NCBI RefSeq assembly: GCF_035582795.1
Contig: NC_134370.1
Coordinates: forward strand, 42,333,501 to 42,397,500
Reading direction: 5' to 3'
Origin: Mycteria americana
Taxonomy: Eukaryota > Chordata > Aves > Ciconiiformes > Ciconiidae
DNA: 64,000 nt
Positions 44,666-57,083 of the stretch are shown one piece after another. Made by a program: the position numbers and the translations under genes. How positions within the stretch are numbered: position 1 is the first letter of the stretch; each line of letters begins with the position of its first letter. The notes below the pieces were generated by a model. That model was not told the DNA's origin. It was given only the letters and a program-made list of their open reading frames with translations, and ran no database searches.

Positions 44666-45102
44666 AAAGCAGCCCAGGGTTTTCTTTCAAGGGAAGAGTA
44701 AATGGTATTTTTTTTCTTTTTAAGGTAACAGGCACAGTATTTCGAAATGGGTGTCAGGAAATCCTCCCTGCAATACGTATTTCTCTTCCACAAAATCCAG
44801 GGAACCTGTATATGCTTTTTTTTTTTTGGCATGTCTTCCAGAGGTGATTGCAAGCATTTGTGCACAGCTGCAAAGTCGAGATGCTGTGCGTGGGCTGACT
44901 CAAAGCACAGAGGTTTGAATGACTGATTTTATTTAGAAAGTTTCAAATCCACTTACTTTCCAACTGTGCTGGTTGTGCTCATTTATTAACTTCCTTCTCC
45001 ACCTAATTTACTGTGTGTCAGATGTTCACACCCAGGAAATGTGTGCTTGCATAACTGAAACTTTTGCAACTTGAATGTTTAGTGGTAACTTCGGCTTCTT
45101 AG

Positions 45103-45133
<31 letters not shown>

Positions 45134-48100
45134 GAGCTTTGCAGCCTCCACCATGCATGCAGATCTATAGTAATAGCATCCTCTTAATTCCTAGGCTGAG
45201 TAAACCAGACCCACTCTCTTCCTCCAACAGGTGATAAAAGCTCTGAAAAACAGCTCTATATAGTGTGGGAATTCGCTGTTGGGGGGGGAGCGGCAAACAA
45301 AGCACTCTGAGCAAAAATGTGAAGCAACGACAAGAAGCTGGGCTGCACAGATAAGAGCCAGGTCTGCTCCGGTTTTGATTCTTGAATTCACTTGTTTCAT
45401 TTGGGCGATTAGCATTGCCTAAATACCACAGATAAATACCTGTGGTAGCCAAGTGCTCATTTCAAGATCACTTATTGCATGCCATATTAGAAAAAATAAT
45501 TATTAGCTCTATATTTCTAATAATACTCAGGGAACAATCTTGCCATAATTTCAGTATGAGGGTTTCATTGTTTGGAGGGTGCAAGTAAAGAAGGAACATG
45601 CGTTGTATCCTGTAAAAATATTGCTGGTTTTGATTTTAATTTGCAGCTAGCATTTTCCAGGGCATGACTGTCCTTGCTCCTGTGTACAGGAGCAGGAATC
45701 TAATCCCTGGGGATCTATTCCCTATGCAGGGATGTAGTCCCCCTGCTCCCAGCATTGCTCCGTGCTCTCCCAGCTCCTCACACTGCAAGATCTCAAGCCT
45801 GGGGTCTGCAACAGGGCCAAGTTATGCATTTGCACAAGTGATCTCCCTCATGCAACCAGCTGAGCTATTGGGTCTTGGAAGAGGATGCCTGCACCAATCG
45901 TGCTGAACTGCTTATTTTTTGGTTTGTTGGAGTATTGCGTACCCCAGCACTAAGGGAAAACCCTCAGCATTGCCTGTGCAGACATCAGGACGTGAAGAGT
46001 CTTGTCTGAGCATTTTGACTTCAGACAAACATTGTTTGTAATTGCATATAAGTGGGGAGACCCTAATTTTGAGCTAATAAATGTGGGGGTTTAGTACAAG
46101 CCCCGTACGCTGGACGGTAAGGGGGCTCTGCTTCCACCTCTTGGTGAAGAGGGAGAACAGCCACAGAGCCACAGCACTCGGTCGAGCAGATGCTCATCTG
46201 GAGACCTCGAGCTGTCCACAAAGAAGGGGAAAAGGTGGGCACAGACCTCAGAGTCCTGGCACAGGTCATCCAGAGACCAAGGGGGATCTTTGTCCCCTTT
46301 TGCTGCTTGCCTAGAAAATGCCACGGCTGCCCTGGTCCTTTGGCAGAAGCAGACTCCTGCTGATGGGGAGGTTGCCCAAGTCCATCTCGGGGCTCCCAGG
46401 CTGGAATTTGCGGTTGCCTGTCCAAGTGGGATTAGCAAGTTGTAGGGGAAGGTAGCTTTTGCCTGTAGATTTAGGGAAAGAAGAAATTCCCTGTTGTCTA
46501 GACCATTATGAACATGCTGTGGGACCTACAGAGAGCCACCAGGCAGGACAACCTGTGCTCCAGAGTTAGCATGGGGACCATCAATTGTCTTATGGAGACC
46601 TGATATTGCATTGTCTTGGGCAGCAGCATATGGAGAGAGAGACTGTTTGAATGATGCTGTCACCATCTGCTACAAGGCTGACAGCGTGGTTTCCTACTAA
46701 ATCCTCTCTAATCCAGGGAGCAGAGCAGATGCTCCACTGTGGACCTAACTCATTTTGAGACAGTTACAGTTCTTGCACACTGTAAGAGTAAAATTATTTC
46801 CAGATTAAACATATATATCTGAGGTGTTATTTAGAGCATGCAATTCATTGCTTTTAGGTTGATTGCAATCTCAAAAGAATAGATGCATATAAAGATATGA
46901 GGTGAGACGGGTTAAGATTGTGATCTAGCAAGGTATTGAAATGTGTGCAGTGATGAGAGAGTTACACGGACTTTACTAGCTTTCATATTTAATAGTTGTA
47001 CAGATACAGCTTTCCTCAAAGGGAAGCACTGACTTGCAAGAGTCCTCCTTTTCAGTAGGCAAAGCTCCTATAAGAAAATGCTGCAATGCTACAAGCAGGC
47101 TTGTATCTACCATACGGTCACACATGCTGTCATTGCCTCATCTTTAGAAAACCGTGTGATGTTCTGGAATGACCCCTGAACACTGAATTGTGACAAACTG
47201 TGGTCCTAAATTTGCAATAATACATGATAAATGGTTCAATATCAGTACTTTGCTCAGAGAACAGTGTGAGTGTTGCCTGCATACGTAGCATGCTGAAGAC
47301 CTTATCTGAAACCACAAAACAGAACAGCTCTGAAACAAAATTTGTGCCCTGGCCAAAAATGTGGAAATAAGAACTCATCAGACCTTCACTTAGGATGCTG
47401 CGTTTGCAATGCTGTGTTTGCTGCATGATGAATAAATGCCACAATGAGAAACAACACAAAGGTTCAGAGGTAGAATCAAAACCACAATTTATAACCTGGG
47501 TTGGGTGGGTGATGGGTTCCCTTCTCCATCACCAGGGAAAAATGTGCCTCGAGACATCAAGACGACCAGTGAGAAAACAATTCAGTGTAAGTGGTTTCCC
47601 AAGTAGAAGATTCAGAGCCTGGTGGGATCGATGGGGCTCTGCAGATGATAGCAGAGCCTAAGGGATTGTGGAAGCAGGGTCACAAGCTTGGAAGTGAAAC
47701 TGGAAGTAGAATCACCAGCAAAAAGGGTTTGGGAACTTCTGCTCTGTGGTTGGTGGCGGTGGTCAGGGCCCTCACAACATGCAAATCCCTCAAACGGAAT
47801 GTCTCAACCACCAGGTCATGTTACCTTGCCAAGCTCAATAACTTAGATGTAACCAGAATCCTCAAGAAGGGGGATCTTGGGCTGGGAAGAAGAGGAGAGA
47901 GTTATATCCCAGATCAGGTAGTAAACCTAAGGTGGAAAATCTAGGTTCAAGTCCATGAGCTGAATTATAGTGGGAATTTAAGTCCATGTTTCCTCCCAGA
48001 AGGCTTCTAAGCACCAGGCTGATGCTTATTCCTATAGACTTCTGTGAAAAGCTTCAATTTTAATAAATCTAAATTTTTACAGGAACAACATTTTGTTGTG

Positions 48101-48570
48101 AAAAATCCTCAAAAGATTTGAGGCTTGCTCGTAGGCTTGCTAAGAAAAGGCATGTATTATTTCCAGCATGGTGGGACTTCTTACAATAATTCAGTGAGTT
48201 ATTTTGGTGTGAGAGTTTGTTAGCCTGTGGCCATGCTCTAACCACACAGGTCTTCTGGGCCCTTATTCCTGCAGATAGGTTGGTCTCCTGGCTAGTGTGG
48301 AAATTTATGAACTGCTCTTGTACTCCTCACCATGAGGATTTCATAAATAACCCATGTGTTCTCCCAGTTCTCATACTTTCAACTTTTTTGGGGGGCAAGA
48401 AAATGACTGCTCCCTCCAAAGAAATCCCAACTCTTGCTGACGCTATCTAGCATTTTCACATTGTCATCATTTCTCAAACTCATTTTGTGGTCCTGCGCAA
48501 GCATGCCTCAGGGCATCTGGGTTTTGGTACACCACAGACATCACCTGCTTCTGAACTGCCACTAACTTGA
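44666..48570. other. Intergenic, no gene; T26 run
   Basis: Contains a T26 homopolymer at 45103-45128, an AT-rich block at 45480-45570, and a moderately CpG-containing stretch at 46100-46220. Overlapping minus frames at 46063-46438 (120 and 115 codons, different frames of the same DNA) cannot both be coding and neither shows a known domain. Confidence 0.6.
45103..45128 (+). repeat. Poly-T homopolymer, 26 bases
   Basis: Uninterrupted T26. It could be the antisense tail of a lost retroposon, but no body is recognised next to it. Confidence 0.9.
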
Positions 48571-48572
48571 GG

Positions 48573-49266
48573 AAGGTTCGTGATCAAGAGCAGCCCTGTG
48601 GAAAAGGACTTGGGGGTACTGATGGATGAAAAGCTGGACATGTGCGCTCACAGCCCAGAAGGCCAACCATATCCTGGGCTGCATCAAAAGAAGCGTGGCC
48701 AGCAGGTTGAGGGAGGTGATTCTGCCCCTGTGCTCTGGTGAGACCTCACCTGGAGTACTGCATCCAGCTCTGGAGCCCTCAACACAAGAAGGACATGGAG
48801 CTGTTGGAGCAGGTCCAGAGGAGGGACATGAAAATGACCTGAGGGCTGGAGCACCTCTCCTATGAGGACAGGCTGAGAGAGTTGGGGTTGTTCAGCCTGG
48901 AGAAGAGAAGGCTGCGGGGAGACCTTATAGCAGCCTTCCAGTACTTAAAGGGGGCCTATAGGAAAGATGGGGAGAGACTTTTTAGCAAGGCCTGTTGTGA
49001 CAGGACAAGGAGCAATGGTTTTAAACTAAGGGAGGGCAGATTTAGACTGGATTTAAGAAAGAAATTTTTTACAATGAGGGTGGTGAGGCCCTGGAACAGG
49101 TTGCCCAGAGAGGTAGTGGAGGCCCCATCCCTGGAAACATTCAAGGTCAGGTTGGATGGGGCTCTGAGCAACCTGATCTAGTTAAAGATGTCGCTGCTCT
49201 TGCAGGGGGGTTGGACTAGATGACCTGTAAAGGTCCCTTCCAATCCAAAGCATTCTATGATTCTAA
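48573..49266 (+). mobile_element. CR1 LINE, 5'-truncated, intact 3' end
   Basis: About 690 bp covering the C-terminal end of ORF2 and the 3' UTR of an avian CR1. Landmarks in order: 'aaggacttgggggtactgat', 'aaggccaaccatatcctggg', 'ggtgagacctcacctggagt', 'ttcagcctggagaagagaag', 'aggccctggaacaggttgcc', 'ggttggactagatgacctgt' and the terminal 'cattctatgattct'. The frame is broken by stops. It is the best preserved transposon in the window and the youngest by appearance. It ends, as CR1 does, in the short tandem ATTCTATG-type motif instead of a poly-A tail. Confidence 0.95.
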
Positions 49267-52200
49267 GGTGTTTAAAATGCAAAGGAGCTAAATAGCTAGA
49301 AAGGAAAGCATGTTACTTAGAAATCAGAGGGAGCTGCCCATTTTCCTTTTGGGTGAACAGTGATTTTCAGGATTTGGTCTGGATGTGGTTGGGTGGTGTT
49401 AGAAGCTGGGCTTTGGTCCCAGGGGAAATCAGCTTTGAGATAATCAGCTCTACAAAACCTCCATATTTATTTGGTACATTTATTCATTTTTAACTTTTTT
49501 TTTTCCCTATCCTTTTCTTTTTGGTTGATAGAAGTTTTTTTCCAACTTCCTTTGGTGTCCATAGCAGAAAGAACAGCCTTTACAGCAGCTGCTGAGGGAA
49601 TGAGACGTGCAGCTGAGGGAACACTGCGTCCTTCCTGCGGCATAAAACTTGGCTCCGGTGGTGCTCGCTTCAGGTGGCTACATGTGTGGCATAGGTGCTA
49701 CAAATGACTCACAGGTGACTGCAATACTTAAGACTTCTTACAAGGGGCTGATCTGAGGTGAAGAGAGAGGAGGAGGAGAAATCTTACATGACTCTGTGGA
49801 CTGGTTCTTCAAGGGTGATGTAGAAGTCATTTGCCTGTAAACTTCTTCCTCTGGCAAAGCTTAGCCTTACAGCAAAATATTCTCAGGAGTTCTTCTAAAC
49901 TTGTGAAAGCCAAGATGACTAACACATCCAGCAAACTGGACATTTCCTGATGTGTGTTTGAATGCAACCAAAGACTTTATTTAATGTGCCAAAGTGCTGT
50001 GAAACGCCTCCAAAACTAGAATTAAGCTTGGGCATACAGCTGCTTATACAGGAACTTATTTACGTCTACGGGAGCCCTACCTTCAAGCTTGCCCTGTCCT
50101 CTATTGCCCATATCTCTTTTGGAGGACCAGAAGAGCTTCAGAAGATCTGGCTGTGATTCCTGTAGTTGTTAGTATTATTTCCATCTTGTTTCAGAAGTGC
50201 AGCTTGCCCATTCTCCTGCCCTGGTGCAATTGGAAAAGGTGGATGGATTCAAGAAATGCCAAAATGATGCACATTTAGTATCAAATACAATTTTCAGCCC
50301 TTACTGCTTGTCACCAGCCCAGACGCATAAGCGTGGTTGTAATCACGTGGGTGCTACAACAGACAAGACAAAGGCTTAAGAGGACATTGGTGGAATTACT
50401 TTAACCTGATGTCAGCAATACTAAGGTCTTGATGGGCAATCTGTGTGTACATTTGAAAAACGTGAGCAAAGAAAATGACACAAAAGCTCAAGATTCCCCT
50501 GTGTCCTGGGGAAAAAGCTTTGGAGATGCCAGAGGTTCAAGTAGCCCTGCGTTTCTTGAGGTCTAAAATTCACATCTGCCTTTAGTGGCTCAGACCTAAC
50601 CTTAACGTAAGCAACTGCTTTGGCATGTTACACTAAGGCTCTATCTTGACGGTGTTGCAACGTCCTTTGGGCTGTGGGAGAAGACAGCGCTTGAAATATG
50701 CATGTTTGAGCAAGTTCAATGCAGTTTGCCTTTGCTGGAGCCTGACTTCCTTCCTTGGATGAAGCCAGAGATTTGTGGGCTCTAATAATGTGGCAGCTAA
50801 CCAGCTTGGCATCTAGAAATGAGAAGGGCGTGTCCCCATTCCAGTTACATAAAAATGTCAGAGCATGTGGAGAGTAGATGAAGGTAGAATGAAGACCTAG
50901 TTTATTTTCTTTCCTTCAAAGTGTATTGTGTTTCTTGTTGCTGAGACTGATTTCATAATTGCAAGCATATGGTGAAAACTTCTGGGTATCAGGAGAGAGT
51001 TGAGGTCTGAACTTGTGGCATTCAGGGGGGAAAATCTTGTGGCAAAATTTCTTGACATTTTAAACACAAGGAGCAAAGGAAACAGGCGTTAGTTATGGTT
51101 ATTGGTATTGCTGATTGCTTGGGTGAATTTGTCCTAGCCTTTCCTCTGGCAGACACTATGGTCACTTCTGCTCTTGTGGTCGGGTGCCATGGAGCTGGTA
51201 TGCGATGGGTGTTCATCACTGTCAGACATGTGATGACCTGGCTGGCCCACGGTGATCTCAAAGAACAAAACTAGTCCAGCATGGGCTGTTCTTTGTTTCC
51301 CAGCTTTTTGACATGCTGAGGGTCATGTTTTTGAGCCATACCCTGTGGCCATGTGGACTAGAGGTTTCCTTCTGACAGCAAGAATTGAGACTGGTGTAAC
51401 TACTGGTTTTCAGGAGCAGAGGCTTTAAAACAAATCACCAGAAGTTACAAAACTTGTTGTAAAACTGAGAGTTCATGTTTTACTTGTTACTGTTGTTCCA
51501 AATGTAAAACTGGAGAGCACTTCAACATCATTGTCACAGTGCTCTTCCCCATGAGGAAAAAATGCTTTCAGTCTGCTGGGAATGACAAACAATGCTGGCA
51601 AAAGGAAAGTCAACAAGGCTAAAAATCAAAATACTTGTATTTATAATTGCTTTTACCATGGTCTCTGGAAGGCTCCCATTGCAGATGCAGGGTCCTGTAG
51701 GGTTAGGTGCTATGCAGAAATAGAACAGAGCATAGTCCCAGTCCCCAAAGGGTTTGAGCTATGTGGGACTCCTCCACTGGCCAGATTGACACCGACACAC
51801 TTGGAGACCGCGTCACAAACATACTGCTTTTAACTGAAAAAAAAATTATGTACTTCTTTTTCAATTGCAGGTTAAACTTCTTCCGTCTTGTCAACAGCTC
51901 TTGGATGGCCACTGTGGAAGGATCCCTTTGGTGAGACAAAAAGGCTACAAAAATAATAGAAATTAATGTCTGCAGCTGAAGAGCTTGACTGAGACTTGAA
52001 AAGTTTGCTTTGGGTGGGAGCCAGGTCCTGCTGAGGTATGCAGGAGTTTTGCTCTTGGCCTCAGTGGGGCCAAGCTTTCACCCTTGGAGATCATGTCCTG
52101 AGGAAGAATTTAGTCTAAAATAATTTTCAAAACTTGTATTGTTTGGCTCGCATCCAAGCTTTTTTTGAGACTGAGTGGCTTTGTGTTTCTGATCAACTCA

Positions 52201-53767
52201 GATTGTTCCCCTTAGCATCTTCCAGGGGTGAGCTCTTGTGCCAAGCACAAAGGAGGATCAGATGTGAACAGGCCCGCTGCTGGGTTCCTAAACCAACAGC
52301 TTCTTTAGTTGTGTGAGCATATGGACTTCTTGGGTGCCTGCTTAAGCTGTATATTTTTGGTGGGAGATGTGCCTTGGAGCCCTAGCACATGAGAGCATCA
52401 CACTATGGTCATGACTGGGATCTGGAGCATGTCATCTTTGGGAGATCCTTCCCTCCCTTCTGCAGATATCCTATCAAGCAACTTTTTGAAAGAGGAAAAG
52501 AGAAATGGTAAAAAGCATTTTGATTCCTACTGCATGCGCATGCTCTTCTTGATTATTTTCCCCTCCTTTTTCAGAACATGGTGTCAGGAAAAGCAACTTG
52601 TTCAATTCACAGCCCTGAAACCCCTGGAGATGCAAGGCTGGGTTTTTCCCTTGGTATTAACACCTGTTCTAGTATCACACTTAAGCAGTACATAATTATA
52701 AAGATTTAAGGTTTGCCTCCTGAAGTCAATTGGTTCCATAGCAGACCCCAACAAATTAGTATTTTTTTTACAGAAAGAGAGTGTGAAATCATTTTAACAG
52801 GTTCATTTTTGAGAACCTTGAAAACTGTTTAAGAAATAGGTTTATAGTGTATAGGCTCTGTTCTGTCGCACTTGAAGTTGTCCAGCATGGAGTGCATGAT
52901 TTAGACTTGAAAAAAAACCTGATCTGTGAATCAGTGGCTGCAATACAGGGGCTATCAACCATGAAGAGGCTCCTTTAAATCTCTGCTGAGCTGTGCTCTC
53001 TAAACAGTGTGTGTTTGTGTGGGGAAGAATAAGAAGAATAAAAGGAAATCTGAAAAATTTTGGTTTTTTTATTTTTAGAAAAATAATTTCTTTTTGCTAG
53101 GAGAACTTTTATTTTCTCTGCTCTAAAATAAAGCAATTATATAGTCCTGCTGTGCCTCAGGCTGTCCGCTCAAAATAAAGGAAGGGCTAAAAAAGATGGA
53201 CCATCTGGAAGCCCGTGCAGAAGGAGTGTGCCAGTGCAGTTTGACGTGGAAGAGCATCCTTTGGATGTATTTTTGAACACTGGTCAATCCACTGAGGGCT
53301 TTTTTTTTTTTTTTTGTGTTGAGTTGATGGCAACTTCTCAGAGGCTTTTGCTTTGTGTTCTAGTCCTGGTTGCTTCCTTTCTATTTCATTTACAGGCTGA
53401 AAAGGAATGCCGGGACATGGTATTTCTCCCTAGAAGCAGCTTACCTCCTCCTGCTATGACAAGCACCAAAACCATCTCTGTGGAGAACGGAGGGTGAAGA
53501 AAATGCATTTTCTCTTGGGTTTGGGGTTTTATTTTGGTGTTGTTTCCCTGGCTGGTTTCCTCCATAACTAGGACAGTGCTTTGCATAGCTGGTTTCACTG
53601 CTGTGATGAATGCCAGTTGCGCTTCCTCTCCTATGCAGGGGGTGATGGACGGTCTCACCCTCCCCTTCCCTCAGCTTTGCAGGGGTGGCAGTGGGCACTG
53701 CTGTAGCAGCTGCTTTTCCTGAGCTTTTGGGCTGAAACTGCTGCTGGGAGTGGGGATTCCCTTGGGT
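49267..53767. other. Intergenic, nothing recognised
   Basis: Unique mixed DNA with scattered T- and A-runs (for example 49495-49504, 53302-53316). Short frames only. A local duplication of GCAGCTGAGGGAA-like sequence lies near 49578-49622. Confidence 0.6.
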
Positions 53768-53945
53768 CAGTGATCTGCAAACTTTTTTGATCGTGCACCC
53801 CTATCTGCAAAACATTTTTGAGCATGCACCTCCAAGGCATGTGTATATAGTTATTTATAAATTATATATATGTGCTACTGAAATTCTAATATTTCTTCCT
53901 GCAACCCAATGGATCATCTTGCACATCGCACTTTGGACATCACTG
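53768..53945. mobile_element. Decayed hAT-like non-autonomous DNA transposon (MITE)
   Basis: About 178 bp bounded by imperfect terminal inverted repeats. The left end reads CAGTGATCTGCAAACT and the reverse complement of the right end reads CAGTGATGTCCAAAGT. CAGTG/CACTG ends are typical of hAT elements. The right flank CTCTAGGC fits the nTCTAGAn target preference of Charlie-type hATs, but the left flank CCTTGGGT matches it poorly, as expected for an old copy. The body is AT-rich and non-coding. Orientation cannot be set. Confidence 0.6.
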
Positions 53946-56800
53946 CTCTAGGCGATGAAAGCACAAGGGGAGCCAGGAGGCTGGTGGCACAAGCTTGGCC
54001 AGATCTCCTCTTTACCAGGGCACAGTAAGGTCTTCCTCCTCTTCCCAGTTTTTTTGAGAGGCCTGGATCCTGTGACACCAAAGCATGGAGTGGGAAGTTT
54101 TCCATTTTGTTGGATTTTTTTTTAGGACTTATGCATTACTCAGCAGGCTTTGCTTCAATGCTGCTTTTGTGATGAGCAGAAATTTGCCCCCATTCCTGGG
54201 AAAAGGGATGAATCTCCAGTGCATGCAGCATTCCTCTTCTCAGGTTGTGTGCTCAGATGTTCAAGTCCCAGCCCTGCACATGATGATACATATTCGATTT
54301 AACCTGCACATTTGACAGCGCATGCAAGGTGTGCTGTCAGTCATGATTTCTGCTGAGAATGACTGCTCAGGCATAAGGATTTAGAGCCTTGTAGTCACAA
54401 GCATCCATAGGGAAACAAGGCAGCTCTTTTGTTTTAAGAAATGTTGGGCAAATCTGAGTTTTTTTATTTTTGGTGGAAATTTTCATGACACAAGCAGGAT
54501 CAGCTCCACCTCCTAAAAGAAACTCTCAATGCTCCATGCAATGTCCATGAGATGATTCTGGGTTTTGTGGAGGGTGGTGGAGAGGGACATTTGAAAGCTG
54601 GTGCAGTTTTTCTAAAAGGACAAGTGTAGGCACTTTTCCTCCTCTCAATGTGGCCCACGTAGAAAGCATTGAAGGACTAAAGGACATCACAATGTCGTGG
54701 ACATTTGTGCTGTTAAATGCTGTTACTTTCATCAGCCATATGTACAGCTGTGTTCTTTTTATAGTGCCACATATGGCACTGTCATAATTGAATTTTTCAT
54801 AATAATTGATCTGACCTGTATAATTCTGTTTGCTTTAGCAGAGCTAATTCAAACAGATTGAGATTAGGACTAAAAATATGGTCGGGTTAGCAGAGGAACC
54901 ATAAAGAGCCTGACTTCACAGTAATGATGATGCACAATCTGTTTTGCCCAATCCGGTTTGTACTATTTATACATAGCACACGGTCAAGGCTGATAGCAAT
55001 TTTGTTTCCATTTGTGTCTTCCATAAGATGTGATAAAGGGGGAGCAGGTGTCTGCCTCTGTCCGCGCTAGCATTGTTGTTCCCTCCAGCAAGGCCAGCAG
55101 GTCTAGGGCTCTGTGGCTGGTGACTCTGTCCATGTTGTATAGAAAACACACATGCAAGGGATTAGAGCTGCAATGTCCCATCCCTGGATAGTGGGATGCT
55201 AAAGGCTCTTGTATCATCTGCTTAGCTTCATACAGCAAACTATGGAAATATCAATGAAGAAAAAAGCTGAAATTGGTGAGCTGAGTCTGGCCTTGTATTT
55301 AGAAGAAAAAAAACCCCTTTGGTGGTCTCTGAATCTCCTCTTGCTGAAGCCAGAGCTTGGCTCTTTGGTTCAGACTCTCAAATGAAGAAACAGTGGTGGC
55401 GGGCTGTGGACAACCGAGAACATTAGAAACTGTTGTACAAGATTAGGAAGCTGCAAAAATGAGCTGCAGCTACTTTCTCTCCCAGTGCTCTCAGTTGCAG
55501 CTGAGAATCTAGACCAGTCTTTATTTTTGGCAAGGGGGAAAAAAATAAATCTCCTTTGATACTGTGCAAAAAATGAAAGTAAATGTTGAGCCCTGTGCCT
55601 TGAACAAGGATCTCTTCTGCTGTATAGCAGCAGCGTTTTAGAGCTGAAATCCACTTGCTTTGATTGCTGATGGGGAAAAAAAAAAGACATAAAAGGGATT
55701 TATTGTGAAATAATGGATTTGATCCCTAGTAATCCTTTCTTTGGGATTAAACTTGGAATATTATTTTTGTGATCTCTGAAATTAGACTATGCTCGCGTAA
55801 CAAACCAAAGCATGTGAGTTTCAATGCAGGATGAGGTTGAGCTGTGAATAGAGCCGAGTGAATTACTGCACAGAACAAAGCAGCTGATGAATTTACAGTT
55901 CTATTTTTGATTACGCAAGATCTACAGGCAAGCATAAAAACCAGCAAATAAAACCCTAGCCCCAAACCCAACCCAAAGCAGAAAAGACCCCAGACCTTCT
56001 CTTCTTCATAGTTGAAAGCACACCCGAGCCATTGAGATCTCTGAGGACTATTGGTTAGAGCTTCTTTTTTGAGTATTTTTTTCCTTATGGGAATTACAAG
56101 TTGTATGTGTTCCTGTTGGTATGACCGTGGATGTGAGACATAAAAGGTCAGTGCAAGCTTGCTTGGTGCAGACACTTGTGTAAGGCCACAATGTTTTCCG
56201 GAGAGATTTGGCAAGCCTGAGTTTCTCTGCCTGAATGGTGCCCATATTCACAAGCCTTAGGTCTCGCAACATGTGGTTAATTTGACCCGATATGTGCTGA
56301 GAAGTCTTCCTGAGCAGTTTGTTTATGAGTGTATTAAAACAAAATAGGTACAAAATGTGCTGTGAAACCTTGGTATGTAACTCTGAGGTCCCAAATCTTT
56401 CACAGAAAGCTACTCCAAGGAACTTCTCTCTGTTTCCCTGCCAAATTTCAACTTTCTGCACTCGAGGTGGGGCATAAATGGCTTTTAAACAGGGGGAAAA
56501 TTCTTCTGTGTTATGCTTTGAAACAGCTGATCTTAAAAAAAAAAAATAAAACAACAAAAGCTGTGGGACAGAGAGCAAGCTATGGAAAGGGAAAAATATT
56601 CATTGCCTGCCCCATTCCTGGTTTTGCTATTGGACTCGCAACCTCAATTCTGGTTGCAAAGGTCACTTCTGCCATTGGACTTCAATCAGGCTCCCAACCT
56701 CACCCTAACCTTGGGAGCTGCCACCCTGGAGTAGCATAAAAAGCATGGCTGAAAAAGAAGCAAGGAAATGAGCCCTGGAAACCCCCTTGGGAGCAGGGGC
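53946..56800. other. Intergenic, no gene; candidate AT-rich regulatory block
   Basis: Holds a 7-bp-arm hairpin at 54763-54780 and an AT-rich homeodomain-motif-like block (54780-54990). Minus frames at 55747-56578 (155 and 176 codons) overlap in different frames and have no recognised domain. Confidence 0.55.
54763..54780. repeat. Short palindrome around CATATG
   Basis: AGTGCCA and TGGCACT flank the four-base loop CATA, giving an 18-bp near-palindrome with a CATATG E-box at its centre. Confidence 0.8.
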
Positions 56801-56807
56801 CACATTG

Positions 56808-57083
56808 GTGGAGGATGAGGATGAGAGGAAATGGCCTCAGGTTGTGCCAGGGGAGATTTAGACTGGATATTAGGAATTTTACTTCACTGAAAGGGTTATC
56901 AAGCATTGGAACAGGCTGCCCAGGGAAGTGGTTGAGTTACCATCCCTGGAGGTATTTAAAAGATGTTTGGATGAGGTGCTTATGGACATGGTATAGTGGT
57001 GGTATTGGTAGTGTTAGGTTTACGGTTGGACTCGATGATCTTAAAGGTCTTTTCCAACCTATACGATTCTGTGATTCTGTGGT
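56808..57083 (+). mobile_element. CR1 LINE 3' end
   Basis: About 275 bp. It runs through 'gagaggaaatggcctcaggt', 'agactggatattagga', 'aacaggctgcccagggaagt', 'ggttggactcgatgatctta' and 'aaggtcttttccaacctata' to the terminal 'cgattctgtgattctgtgg'. Plus orientation and moderately diverged. Its closer match to the CR1-F/J type 3' end distinguishes it from the copy at 48.6 kb. Confidence 0.92.

Noticed and set aside
44251..44865. Longest open frame in the window (204 codons, minus)
   Set aside because: It runs antisense through a CR1 fragment, with its Lys runs read from poly-T tracts, and has no recognisable domain.
48882..49181. 99-codon plus frame ([20 protein letters not shown])
   Set aside because: This is the well-known C-terminal CR1 reverse-transcriptase reading, part of the truncated LINE, not a host gene.
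55747..56578. Minus-strand frames of 155 and 176 codons
   Set aside because: They overlap in different frames of the same DNA, show no known motif, and have no splice or promoter context.
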